From Streptomyces iconiensis (GTDB lineage: Bacteria; Actinomycetota; Actinomycetes; Streptomycetales; Streptomycetaceae): a DNA stretch of 63,483 nucleotides. The stretch covers positions 1-63,483 of the forward strand of contig NZ_JANCPR020000057.1 in the NCBI RefSeq assembly GCF_028657195.3. The letters are read 5' to 3'. The notes below the pieces were generated by a model that worked only from the letters and a program-made list of their open reading frames with translations, made no database searches and had not been told where the DNA came from. Below, one piece after another: positions 31,970 through 40,573 of the stretch; positions within the stretch are counted from its first letter, which is position 1, and each line of letters begins with the position of its first letter. The position numbers were made by a program, and so were the translations under genes.

Positions 31970-33022
31970 TCAGCCGTGGGCCGCGTAGTAGTAGGTCAGG
32001 GCCGCCTCGGCGCCTGATCCCTGGGCGGGGGTGATGCGCTGGTGGCGGGCCGAGCGCAGGTCGCCGGCCGTGAGGAGGCGGAAGCTCTGGGAGGCGAGCG
32101 GACAGTAGCCCTCCGGGCCGCGTACGAGGTCACCTGCGGGGGGCGAGGGCCGCATGCCGAGGTTGGCCAGGACGCTCGGCGCACCGAAGGTGCGTACCCC
32201 GCCGTCGGTGCCGTGCGCCGTGACCTCGAACCGCTGGTCGTCCGTGTGCTGGACGGTGGCCCGCTCGACCTCGTACAGGTGCACGCGCGGGTCGGCAGCC
32301 ACCTCCGCCACCTTGTACGCGTCGGCACGCGGATGCAGCACCTCCAGCCGCGCCCCCGCCTCGGGATGCGTACGCAGCCATGTGCCCAGGGGCCGGTCGC
32401 CCCCGAGTACGAGCGCGTGCCCCACGTCGGGGCCCGCGCACCACAGGGGTGGGGGCCGTACGGTGCCGCGCGCCTCGATCCAGTCGGCGTCGCCGGCTTC
32501 GAGCGGGACGACACCCGTCGCCACGAGGACGGCGGTACCGGTGAGCGGGGCCCCGTGCGCGAGGGAGACCTCCGCGTGGTCCTCGTACGCCGCGACCCGT
32601 ACCGCGCGGTCCCGTACGAGCGTGCACCGGCCCGCCGCCTCCAGCCGTGCGATGTCATCGGCCAGGGCTCGCGCGAAGGCGGGACCGTCCCGCCAGCCGC
32701 CCGGAACGTTCTCCATGGCGCCGATCTCCCACGGCCTGCCGCCGATCCGCTCACGCGCCTCGACGAGCGTCACGCGCAGCCCGAGTCCGGCCGCCATCAG
32801 CGCCCCGCTCACGCCCGCCGGGCCCCCGCCGACAACGATGAGTTCCGTGCCGGAGCAGGGGGTTTCCGTTCCCGGGCCGGGGCCTGCCGCGGTGCTGGGG
32901 CCCGTGCCTGTGCCGGGGCCTGTCCGGGCGCCGGGGCTCGTGTCCGTGTCCGTGTTCGTATCCGTTCCTGTGTGTGCGTCCACCGGGTCCACGCTACTCG
33001 TGGTGACGGGACGTACCCGCAC
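31970..33022 (-). CDS. FAD-dependent oxidoreductase
   Basis: A protein of up to 350 residues. The FAD-binding Rossmann motif is E-L-I-V-V-G-G-G-P-A-G-V-S-G-A at about residue 60, with V-T-L-V-E-A-R-E-R-I-G-G-R-P after it, and A-T-G-V-V-P in the middle. The C-terminal L-L-T-A-G-D-L-R segment is the second flavin contact. It resembles 2,4-dienoyl-CoA reductase-like or thioredoxin-reductase-like flavoproteins without the barrel domain. The first ~57 residues are low complexity (Thr-Asp and Gly-Pro-Thr repeats) and probably dispensable. The GTG at 33022 has no clear ribosome-binding site, so the true start may lie closer to residue 57. Substrate unknown. Confidence 0.75.
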   Translation of the reverse strand: MRVRPVTTSSVDPVDAHTGTDTNTDTDTSPGARTGPGTGTGPSTAAGPGPGTETPCSGTELIVVGGGPAGVSGALMAAGLGLRVTLVEARERIGGRPWEIGAMENVPGGWRDGPAFARALADDIARLEAAGRCTLVRDRAVRVAAYEDHAEVSLAHGAPLTGTAVLVATGVVPLEAGDADWIEARGTVRPPPLWCAGPDVGHALVLGGDRPLGTWLRTHPEAGARLEVLHPRADAYKVAEVAADPRVHLYEVERATVQHTDDQRFEVTAHGTDGGVRTFGAPSVLANLGMRPSPPAGDLVRGPEGYCPLASQSFRLLTAGDLRSARHQRITPAQGSGAEAALTYYYAAHG

Positions 33023-33327
33023 GCGTGACCGTGACGCGTTCCGGGCCGGTCCAGGGCGTCACAGGTACCCGCCCTGGCCCGGCCAATTCCCGTCCCCCGT
33101 GCGCGTGATGGCGCGTAAGCGCACCGCTCACACGTCCGTGAGGATCTCCGTGGGGACTCCGTGAGGATCTCCGTGAGGTGTCGCGGCGCTGTACGGGCCC
33201 GCCCCCCCGTCGTCGGTACCGCACGGCATCCCACCCTCCGCATCCGCCCGCTTCCACCGGTTTTCGGGGCGCGGGGCGCGGGCGAAAACCGTTCGCGCGG
33301 GGTCGGCGGCGCGGCGATGATTCCGAG

Positions 33328-33837
33328 GTGAAGCGAATCGAGTGTGTGGAGCTGGGTGCCGAGGCCATGGAGGCCCTGGCGGCGGGGGAGTTGGACAAGG
33401 CGGGGGCGCTGTTGGGCGTCGAACTGCCCGGGTTCCTCGTGGAGGAGCGGGCGCGGTGGCTCTGGCGCTACCGGTTGGGGCAGATGGCGAGCGACCCCGA
33501 GGGGGCCGCGTGGTGTGTGCGGCAGCTCGTGCTGAACGAGGAGGGCGTCGCCGTGGGACACGGGGGTTTCCACGGCCCGCCCGACGAGAACGGCATGGTC
33601 GAGGTCGGCTACGCCGTCGTACCCGAACACCGCCGCCAGGGCTATGCCCGCGCCACCCTCACCGAACTGCTGCGCCGCGCGACCGAAGCACCCGGAGTAC
33701 GCACGGTCCGGGCCACCCTCACGCCCGACAACGCCGCGTCCCTCGCCACCCTCGCGCCCTTCGGCTTCTCCCACGTGGGAGAGCAGTGGGACGAGGAGGA
33801 CGGGCGGGAGTTGATCTACGAGGTGGCGGTGCGCTGA
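33328..33837 (+). CDS. GNAT-family N-acetyltransferase
   Basis: A 169-residue acetyltransferase. The acetyl-CoA-binding motif A is V-G-Y-A-V-V-P-E-H-R-R-Q-G-Y-A-R-A-T, with F-G-F-S-H-V-G near the end. The GTG at 33328 is the likely start; the open frame to 33178 is GC-rich and lacks homology. It meets the NACHT gene tail to tail with 13 bases between stops. Substrate unknown; this subgroup often acetylates small metabolites or ribosomal N-termini. Confidence 0.85.
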   Translation: MKRIECVELGAEAMEALAAGELDKAGALLGVELPGFLVEERARWLWRYRLGQMASDPEGAAWCVRQLVLNEEGVAVGHGGFHGPPDENGMVEVGYAVVPEHRRQGYARATLTELLRRATEAPGVRTVRATLTPDNAASLATLAPFGFSHVGEQWDEEDGRELIYEVAVR

Positions 33838-33842
33838 GCCGC

Positions 33843-33866
33843 CCTGGTCCTCATCTGCGGACCAGG
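33843..33866. terminator. Bidirectional terminator hairpin
   Basis: Arms CCTGGTCC (33843-33850) and GGACCAGG (33859-33866) with an eight-base loop that contains the stop codon of the NACHT gene. It stands between two convergent genes. Confidence 0.6.
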
Positions 33867-36800
33867 CGTTCCGGCGGGATGTGGTCGGTGCCGGTGATGT
33901 GGGAGTCCTCGGTGAGGTGAACGGTGAGGCGGTCGAGGTCGGCGAGCGGTGCGAGGTCGATGGGTGGGCCGTCCATGGCGCAACCGTTGAGTTCGAGGGT
34001 GGTGAGCGCGGGGAGTTCGCGCAGGGGCGACAGGTCGGGGATCGGGCCGCACAGGCCGAAGCGGAGCAGTTCGAGCCCCGCGAGATGGGTGACGGCCCGG
34101 ATGTCGATGTCCTCCACCAGGTGAACCGCCAGGCCGGTCAGCCGGGCGAGGGAGGGGAAGCCGGGCAGCCGGCGCAGCTGCGTCCCTCCGCCGAGTGCGA
34201 GGAAGCGCAGTTCCTCCCAGCGCTCGATGCCGTCGAGCCGTGCGAAGCGCACCTCGCGCGACAGCCGGAGGGTGTGCAGTCGGGGACCGATCGGAAGCTC
34301 CTCCAGGCTCTCGATGAGTGCGGGGTAGTGAAGCACGAACTGCTCCAGGCCGGGCATGTCCCGCAACGGCTCCAGGGAGACCCCAGGGCTCACGTCGGCC
34401 AGTTGCAGGATGGTGAGGCCGGGCCCGCTCAGCGGAGAGAGGTCTGCCACTCGCGTACAGGTGTGCAGGGAGACGGACCGGAGCGAGGGGAGCCCGGCGA
34501 GGGGTGACAGGTCGCTGAGTACGGAGTTCCGCCACAGGAACAGGGTGTCGAGGCGGGCCGCCACGAGCAGGGGCGCGAGGTCGCTGTGCGGACCGTTGAG
34601 GATGACACGTTGGACGTCCGGGAGGTGACGCAAGGCGTGCAGCTGCTCGGCCGTTGTCACGGGAACGGACGCGGTGCCGGGGGCACTCGTCGCCAGCACC
34701 TCGCGCGCGTACTCCTCGGTCCCGAAGTGCTCCCAGGCGAGGCCGCGTTGACGCGCGACCGTCCACCGTCCGTCCTCCTGGAACCGGCCGATCAGCTCGA
34801 ACGCTCTGTCGCCCCCCACCAGCCCCGCGACCCGCACCACCGCAGCCGCCGTGTCCTCGTCCAGTCCTTCGGGGCCCGGCAGCAGCTCAAGAACCAACTC
34901 GCCTGCCCCGGCGAGCAGTTCGGCATCCTCCAGGGTGGGCGGCAGCAGCGCTGCCGTTCGCCGCTCGACCTCGTCCCGTACGTCGGGGTCCAGCTCCGGG
35001 GCGTGCTCCAGGCACGCGGCGGCGAGCAGCACCAGCCGGTGGGCGGCCGACTCCTCGGTGTCGGCCCGCTTCAGCACCTTCCGTAGCAGCGTGGCGCGTT
35101 CGTCGGTGCGCGCGTGGCCCACGGCCATCCGCACCACGTCGTCCCACTGGGGGTCGTGGGCGTTGCGTACGAGGACGCCGAAGTCGCGGGCTTCGACGGC
35201 GGCGCGGGCGCCCAGGTAGTCCTGGAAGGTGCGGTGGACGAAGTCGATGTGGCCGGGTGCGGGCTCGCGCAGGAGGCCGCTGCGGATCAGCAGGTGGGCG
35301 AAGACCTGTTCGGGCGTGCCGTCGATCTGGGGCATGGCGCGCAGCCACTCGGCGAGCATGGTGACCGCTTCGGAGCGTTCGGCCTCGGCCTGTCCGTTGC
35401 GGATGAGCCAGTAGGCGAGCCGTTGCAGCAGTGCGGTCTGCTCCTCGCGGGTGAGGTCGACGCCCTCGACGCGGGCGACCTCGCGTTCCGTGTCGCGGCG
35501 TACGAGGAGCATGTCGAGCGCGGCGTCGTACAGCTCCTTGCGGGCGCGGGGCAGGTGCATGCGGCGGTCGCGGTTGAGGGCGCAGAGGAGCGCGCACATG
35601 AGGGGGTTGGTGGCGAGCCGGCCGAGGTCGCGGCGTGTGGTGACGGCGTGCAGCAACGCCGTCTCGTACGTGGCCAGTTGAGCCTTCTCGGACTCCTGGG
35701 CGCACTCCCGGCGTGCCGCGTCGTGCCAGTGGCGTACGAAGGCGTGGATGTCGTCGCGTTCCATGGGGAGCAGGGTGTGGGAGGCGAAGCCCTGCGGCGC
35801 GAGCCAGTCCTCGGCGACGGCCGAGGGGCGGGTGGTGATGACGTAACGGGCCCCGGGGTAGGCGACGAGGAGATCGCGCAGCCAGCGTTCGGTGCGTCCG
35901 CGCAGGCGTGCGGGCACCTCGTCCACACCGTCGATGAGGACGAGCGCGCGGCCCTCGTGCAGGAGCCCGTCGGCCCAGCCCGGCGGCGCTGCGGCGTGGA
36001 AGGGGACGCCGGTGGCACGCAGGAAGTCGCCGGGCGTGGGCAGTTCGCCGGTCGTGGCGAAGGAGCGCAGGCGCAGCACGAAGGGGACGCAGCGGTTCCA
36101 GTCGGCGAGTTCGGGTGCGAAGGTGCGGCGGGCCGCGTTGAGGGCGAGCCACTGGACGAGGGTGCTCTTGCCGGAGCCCGCCGCCCCGCGCAGAAGGGTG
36201 CGGTCGGCGGTGCAGACGGCCTGTTCGGCCTTGACGCTCACGGGTGCGGCGTGCGCGGCGTCCGGCATCCCGAAGCGCTCCTGGTGGGTGTCCTCACCGG
36301 CGACGGCGAGGCTGATGTAGGCGGTGTCGAGGGGCCATTCGCGCGCGGTGCGGCCCAGGGTGAGGCCGAAGAGGCTCATGCGGCACTGGGTCTCGGCGAC
36401 GAAGTCGGCGTACCGCTGCTCGAAGGCGAGCGCCTCGGCGTCGGGTCGCCGCCCGACGCGTTCCCTTACGTCACGGACGAGGCGCTCGGTGCGGGCCGCC
36501 GCGCGGGACTGCTCGACGGCGGCCCGCGCGGGGAACGTGGGCTGCGCCGTCACCTGTTCGACGAGGTGGGCGCAGGACAGCCCGAGCAGTTCCCCGTACA
36601 GCGCGGTGGCGCGCGGGCTCGCGCCGTCCGGCGGAGCCGACAGCGTGGCGCGGAGCCGTTCCGGGTCGAGCTCCAGCGCGAACAGCTGCTCGGGCGTCAG
36701 GGGGCCCGCACCCTCCAGGGTCGCGGTCACGCTGTCGACGGCGGCCCGGCGTTCGTGTTCGGGCAGGTCGGCGTAGCCGGCGTCGGCGAGGCGCGCCCCG

Positions 36801-36961
36801 AGCGTGCGCGCCAGCCGGTCCGGGGTCTGCGGGCGCCCCGGCAGGGACCGTGTCGGCTTCGCCACCAGGCCGGCCCCGTGGCGGGGTGCGAGCAGCGACT
36901 TGGCGACCGTTCCGGCGAGCGTCGTCGCCAGGCGGATGAGGGCAACTTCCAGACCCTGCAC
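33851..36961 (-). CDS. NACHT-LRR STAND NTPase
   Basis: A 1036-residue NLR-like protein. An all-helical N-terminal domain (residues 1-250; A-L-I-R-L-A-T-T-L-A-G near the start) is followed by the NACHT module: Walker A G-A-A-G-S-G-K-S-T at 259-267 and Walker B L-V-L-I-D-G-V-D-E-V at 340-349. Then come T-T-R-P-S (sensor-like) and a helical region. The last ~300 residues are leucine-rich repeats (L-S-P-L-A-G-L-P-S-L-R, L-S-P-L-R-E-L-P-A-L). The GTG at 36961 has GGAGGAA six bases upstream, so the huge upstream extension is antisense to the monooxygenase gene and is rejected. Some bacterial NACHT proteins are antiphage sensors (established); this one has no fused effector that I recognise. Confidence 0.9.
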   Translation of the reverse strand: MQGLEVALIRLATTLAGTVAKSLLAPRHGAGLVAKPTRSLPGRPQTPDRLARTLGARLADAGYADLPEHERRAAVDSVTATLEGAGPLTPEQLFALELDPERLRATLSAPPDGASPRATALYGELLGLSCAHLVEQVTAQPTFPARAAVEQSRAAARTERLVRDVRERVGRRPDAEALAFEQRYADFVAETQCRMSLFGLTLGRTAREWPLDTAYISLAVAGEDTHQERFGMPDAAHAAPVSVKAEQAVCTADRTLLRGAAGSGKSTLVQWLALNAARRTFAPELADWNRCVPFVLRLRSFATTGELPTPGDFLRATGVPFHAAAPPGWADGLLHEGRALVLIDGVDEVPARLRGRTERWLRDLLVAYPGARYVITTRPSAVAEDWLAPQGFASHTLLPMERDDIHAFVRHWHDAARRECAQESEKAQLATYETALLHAVTTRRDLGRLATNPLMCALLCALNRDRRMHLPRARKELYDAALDMLLVRRDTEREVARVEGVDLTREEQTALLQRLAYWLIRNGQAEAERSEAVTMLAEWLRAMPQIDGTPEQVFAHLLIRSGLLREPAPGHIDFVHRTFQDYLGARAAVEARDFGVLVRNAHDPQWDDVVRMAVGHARTDERATLLRKVLKRADTEESAAHRLVLLAAACLEHAPELDPDVRDEVERRTAALLPPTLEDAELLAGAGELVLELLPGPEGLDEDTAAAVVRVAGLVGGDRAFELIGRFQEDGRWTVARQRGLAWEHFGTEEYAREVLATSAPGTASVPVTTAEQLHALRHLPDVQRVILNGPHSDLAPLLVAARLDTLFLWRNSVLSDLSPLAGLPSLRSVSLHTCTRVADLSPLSGPGLTILQLADVSPGVSLEPLRDMPGLEQFVLHYPALIESLEELPIGPRLHTLRLSREVRFARLDGIERWEELRFLALGGGTQLRRLPGFPSLARLTGLAVHLVEDIDIRAVTHLAGLELLRFGLCGPIPDLSPLRELPALTTLELNGCAMDGPPIDLAPLADLDRLTVHLTEDSHITGTDHIPPERLVRR

Positions 36962-37165
36962 GGGTGTTCCTCCGCTTCCGGGTGAGCGGGACGGGTGGGC
37001 GAGCACGAGCGTACGGGGGCTGCGCGTGGAGTGTCGGCCCGGTGTCGGTCCGTTGTCGGCGGGCTGTAGGGGCGCAGGGTCACACTCGTTGCATAGGCCA
37101 CGGAGAACGGTTCCGGGGTCGCTGCGGGGGATGGACGGACGAGGAGCGAAGGGGCTGACGGACGG

Positions 37166-38572
37166 ATGAGGAACGAGAGGGTGCTGATCTCGGGCGCGAG
37201 CGTCGCCGGGCCCGCGCTGGCGTACTGGCTGAAGCGGTACGGCTTCCGCGTCACGGTGGTCGAACGCGCGCCGGAACTGCGGCCGGGCGGGCAGGCGATC
37301 GACGTACGGGGGCCCGCGCTGGAGGTACTCAAGCGCATGGACCTGCTGCCGGAGGTCCGGGCCAGGGCGACGGACCTGCGCGGTATCTCGATGGTGGACG
37401 GCGAAGGCAGGGAACTGTTCAGCACGACGGAAGCCACCGCCAGCGGCGGCAGGCTGGACAGGCCCGACGTGGAGATACTCCGCGACGATCTGGCAGAGCT
37501 TCTGGTCCGTGCGGGCGGCCCCGACATCGAGTACCTCTTCGGCGACTCGATCGAGAACCTGGAGGAGGACGGGGCGAGTGGAGTCGGCGGTGCCACCGGG
37601 GCCGGGGAGGCCGGCCGTTCCCGCAGCGGGGCCGACGGCGCGGCGGACGGCGCTGACGGCGGGGGCGGGGCCAACGGCGGGGCCAACGGCGCGGACGACG
37701 GCGGGGCCAACGGCGCTGACGGCGGGGGCGGGGAAGCGGCCGGAGTGGGCGGAGCGGCCGGAGTACGGGTGCGGTTCGAGAGCGGGCGGGAGCGTACGTT
37801 CGACCTCGTCGTGGGCGCCGACGGCATCCACTCGCGTACCCGGGCACTCGCGTTCGGGCCCGAGGAGCGGTACATCCGGCCGCTGGGCGGCCACCTGAGC
37901 GTGTGGACAGCGCCCAACTACCTGGGCCTGGACCGCTGGCAGATCGCCCACCAGCCCGAGAGCGGCCCGTGGCAGGCCCTGGTGATGAGCGTGCGCGGCA
38001 ACACGGAGGCACGCGTCTACGTCGTCATCGAGGACGACTCCCTCCTCCAGAGCGAGCCGGGGGAGACGCAGCTCCGCGACCCCGAGGCGCAGAAGAAGCT
38101 GATCGCGCGGTACTGCGCCGACGCGCGCTGGGAGATGCCGCGGCTGCTCTCGTACATGTGGGAGGCGCCTGACTTCCACTTCGACTCGGTGGCCCAGATC
38201 CATATGGACTCCTGGTCGCGCGGCCGGGTCGCGCTGGTGGGCGACGCGGGCCACTGTGGTTCGCCCGCCTCCGGCCAGGGCACCAGCATGGCGCTGCTCG
38301 GCGCGTACACCCTCGCCGGCGAACTCCACGCGGCGGGCGGCGACCACGTCGCGGCCTTCGCCGCCTACGAGCGGGAACTGCGTGCGTACGTCACCGCCAA
38401 CCAGGCGCTCGCGCACACCCTCCGGGAAGCTGCCCGCCGCTCGGCCGGTGCCGCAGCGGACTTCCCCGCCGGTGGCGAAGCCACGGCGAGCGCCGGCACG
38501 CGGACCCGGGTGCCGGACTACGGCGATGACTTCTACGACGTCATCGACGGCTACACACCGCGCGACTACTGA
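37166..38572 (+). CDS. FAD-dependent aromatic monooxygenase with Gly/Ala-rich insert
   Basis: A 468-residue class A flavin monooxygenase (PHBH fold), in the group that includes tetracycline/rifampicin-modifying and polyketide hydroxylases. Motifs: V-L-I-S-G-A-S-V-A-G-P-A-L-A (dinucleotide binding), V-V-G-A-D-G-I-H-S-R-T-R (DG motif) and R-V-A-L-V-G-D-A-G-H-C (GD motif) then Q-G-T-S-M-A-L. Codons ~136-198 encode a Gly/Ala/Asn/Asp-rich stretch with no counterpart in the family, placed between two strands of the substrate domain. ATG 37166 is the start, with a weak ribosome-binding site. It diverges from the NACHT gene. No pathway partners adjoin, so the substrate is open. Confidence 0.88.
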   Translation: MRNERVLISGASVAGPALAYWLKRYGFRVTVVERAPELRPGGQAIDVRGPALEVLKRMDLLPEVRARATDLRGISMVDGEGRELFSTTEATASGGRLDRPDVEILRDDLAELLVRAGGPDIEYLFGDSIENLEEDGASGVGGATGAGEAGRSRSGADGAADGADGGGGANGGANGADDGGANGADGGGGEAAGVGGAAGVRVRFESGRERTFDLVVGADGIHSRTRALAFGPEERYIRPLGGHLSVWTAPNYLGLDRWQIAHQPESGPWQALVMSVRGNTEARVYVVIEDDSLLQSEPGETQLRDPEAQKKLIARYCADARWEMPRLLSYMWEAPDFHFDSVAQIHMDSWSRGRVALVGDAGHCGSPASGQGTSMALLGAYTLAGELHAAGGDHVAAFAAYERELRAYVTANQALAHTLREAARRSAGAAADFPAGGEATASAGTRTRVPDYGDDFYDVIDGYTPRDY

Positions 38573-38684
38573 CGCGCCCCACCCGCGAGGGGCCTCGCCG
38601 CCCGCTCGGGCTCCTGCCGCCCCGCCCCGGATGGTTGCGGCAGGGTCACGGTTCGGCCCACGGCACGAGGGCCCTGGCCACGAA

Positions 38685-38767
38685 GGCCCCCAACCCAAGG
38701 CTTCAACGCGAGGCTTCAAACGCACGGCTTCGAACCCACGGCTTCAAACGCAAGGCTCCCAACGCGA
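38685..38767. repeat. 14-bp degenerate tandem repeat
   Basis: Six units starting at 38685, 38699, 38712, 38726, 38740 and 38754, of the form GGCTTCAAACGCAA, one of them 13 bp. It lies between the convergent monooxygenase and maleylpyruvate-isomerase-like genes. Confidence 0.85.
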
Positions 38768-38771
38768 GCCC

Positions 38772-39443
38772 CTACCCGTAGATGCACAGCTCGTCAGGGC
38801 TCGCCCCCTCCAGTACGTACGAGGAGGCGGCCAGCGGGCGGCCGGTGTAGAGGCGGATGAGCGTGGGGGTGTCGGCGGTGAGCGTGGCCGGGGCGCGGTC
38901 CTCGTGCACGTTGCCGAGGGAGAGGGTGGCGGGGGACGCGTCGGTGAGGGCCACCTCGACGCGAGGGGTGTCCTTGCGTACCGTGCTCGCGATCACGAGC
39001 AGCGCCGGCACGTCCCCGCCCGCCGACGTGTCCGCGTACGCGCCCGGCAGGCCCCACGCGTCCCGTACGTCACCGGCGTGCACCCACTCGCCGAGCGCCA
39101 CCGTGTCGAGGCGCCCGTGCGTGTGCCCCGCGATCAGCGGGCCGGCCTCCGTCATGCCGCGCTCCAACTCGTCCAGCACGCGTGCCAGCGGCCAGTCGTC
39201 GCGCTCGGCGACATCGGCGGCGTTCGAGGCGTCGGAGTAGACGCCCCGCTCCAGGCGGCCCTCGATGATCCGCGTCAGCGCGGCGCCGCAGTGCGCCAGG
39301 ACCTGGCGCACGTTCCAGTCGGGGCACGAAGCGGTGGGGAGCGAGAAGTCCGCCTCGGGCGCCGCGCGCAACAGCGGGAGGAAGACATCGCGTTCGGACC
39401 GCAGGAGACGTCCGGGCAGTTCGGCATCGCGTTCGGCGCTCAT
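38772..39443 (-). CDS. Maleylpyruvate isomerase/mycothiol-dependent family protein
   Basis: A 223-residue protein of the DinB-like mycothiol-dependent superfamily. The metal site is recognisable as His in P-D-W-N-V-R-Q-V-L-A-H-C-G, Glu and His in L-G-E-W-V-H-A-G-D-V-R-D-A-W, the pattern of the MDMPI N-terminal domain. A C-terminal beta-rich part (V-E-V-A-L-T-D-A-S-P-A-T-L-S) fits the MDMPI C-terminal domain. ATG 39443. Many paralogues exist per Streptomyces genome, and their thiol-transfer substrates are mostly unknown. Confidence 0.85.
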   Translation of the reverse strand: MSAERDAELPGRLLRSERDVFLPLLRAAPEADFSLPTASCPDWNVRQVLAHCGAALTRIIEGRLERGVYSDASNAADVAERDDWPLARVLDELERGMTEAGPLIAGHTHGRLDTVALGEWVHAGDVRDAWGLPGAYADTSAGGDVPALLVIASTVRKDTPRVEVALTDASPATLSLGNVHEDRAPATLTADTPTLIRLYTGRPLAASSYVLEGASPDELCIYG

Positions 39444-39644
39444 AGTGCCGTCACCCTACGAGGTGCGAGGGCCCGAGCTGAAGGGTAGGGTTCGCGTTCG
39501 GCAGGGATGTTCGAACGCTGCGAAGAAACGAGGAGGTGAGACCCATTTCCGCCGTATCAGGCCGGGTGCTCTCACCTCACGACCGCACGTCACGCCCTTC
39601 ATAGGGCCGGTCAGGGAGCGCCCGTAGGTACCCGAAAGGCCCCC

Positions 39645-40520
39645 ATGAGACCCGACGCTTCCCCCTCGCTTCCCCCCTCGTCTGCCCACGCGCCCTCCGC
39701 CTCGGCGTCAGCCTCTGCCTTTCCTCCGGCCGCTCCCCCCGACTCGCTCGTCGCGCGGCTGCGCGCAGCGGGCTGTGTGTTCGCCGAGGACGAGGCCCGG
39801 CTCCTCGTCGCCACGGCCCGTGCCCCCGCCGAACTGGCCGCCATGACCGAACGGCGCGTTTCCGGGCTCCCGCTCGAACACGTCCTGGGCTGGGCCGAGT
39901 TCGCCGGACTGCGCATCGCCGTCGACACGGGGGTGTTCGTGCCGCGCCGCCGTACGGAGTTCCTCGTACGGTGCGCTGTGGCGCTCGCTCCCGCTCCACC
40001 GGCGGCCCCCGTCGTACTGGACCTGTGCTGCGGCACCGGTGCCGTGGGCGCTGCCGTGCTCGACGCGCTCGGGGGCCGGGGCGTGCTCCACGCGGCCGAC
40101 GTGGACCCCGCCGCCGTGCGCTGCGCGCGGCGCAACCTCGACGGGCTCGGCGGCCACGTCCACGAGGGCGACCTCTTCGACGCGCTGCCCGGCTCGCTGC
40201 GCGGCCGGATCGACATACTCGCGGCGAACGTTCCCTACGTGCCCACAGGCGACATCCCACTCCTCCCGCCCGAGGCCCGCGACCACGAACCCCGTACGGC
40301 GCTGGACGGCGGCCCCGACGGCCTCGCCCTCCTCCGGCGCGTGGCGGCTGCGGCACTGCCCTGGCTCTCGCCCACGGCCACGCTCCTCACGGAGACCACG
40401 CCCCACCAGGCCCCGGCCGCCACCCACCTCCTCACCGCCTGCGGCTACACCTCCCGCACCATCACCGACGACGACCTGGAAGCCACCGTCGTCACGGCCA
40501 CCCCTGCCTCACGGTCGTGA
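39645..40520 (+). CDS. PrmC/HemK-related methyltransferase
   Basis: A 291-residue SAM-dependent methyltransferase of the PrmC-related Actinobacterial group. Motif I is V-L-D-L-C-C-G-T-G-A-V-G. The active-site motif reads A-N-V-P-Y-V-P where classical PrmC has N-P-P-Y. The N-terminal helical domain is present (L-E-H-V-L-G-W-A-E-F-A-G-L). The first ~30 residues are Ser/Ala/Pro-rich and may not be translated, but I see no better start than ATG 39645. It is divergent from the mycothiol-type gene. The substrate may be a protein glutamine or something else. Confidence 0.85.
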   Translation: MRPDASPSLPPSSAHAPSASASASAFPPAAPPDSLVARLRAAGCVFAEDEARLLVATARAPAELAAMTERRVSGLPLEHVLGWAEFAGLRIAVDTGVFVPRRRTEFLVRCAVALAPAPPAAPVVLDLCCGTGAVGAAVLDALGGRGVLHAADVDPAAVRCARRNLDGLGGHVHEGDLFDALPGSLRGRIDILAANVPYVPTGDIPLLPPEARDHEPRTALDGGPDGLALLRRVAAAALPWLSPTATLLTETTPHQAPAATHLLTACGYTSRTITDDDLEATVVTATPASRS

Positions 40521-40573
40521 GTCGCTCTTAGGAGCGATGAAGAGCGGTGCGCGAGCGCATTAGTGTCGGGCGG

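Noticed and set aside
18111..38572. SnoaL-like protein plus FAD monooxygenase as part of a polyketide cluster
   Set aside because: They are 19 kb apart on opposite strands with no synthase, carrier protein or tailoring set between them.
36962..38725. N-terminal extension of the NACHT frame to 1624 residues
   Set aside because: It is antisense to the intact monooxygenase gene, and a GTG with a perfect ribosome-binding site exists at 36961.
39494..39518. GCGTTCG/CGAACGC inverted repeat as a LexA (SOS) box
   Set aside because: The half-site spacing of 11 bases does not fit the actinobacterial GAAC-N4-GTTC pattern.
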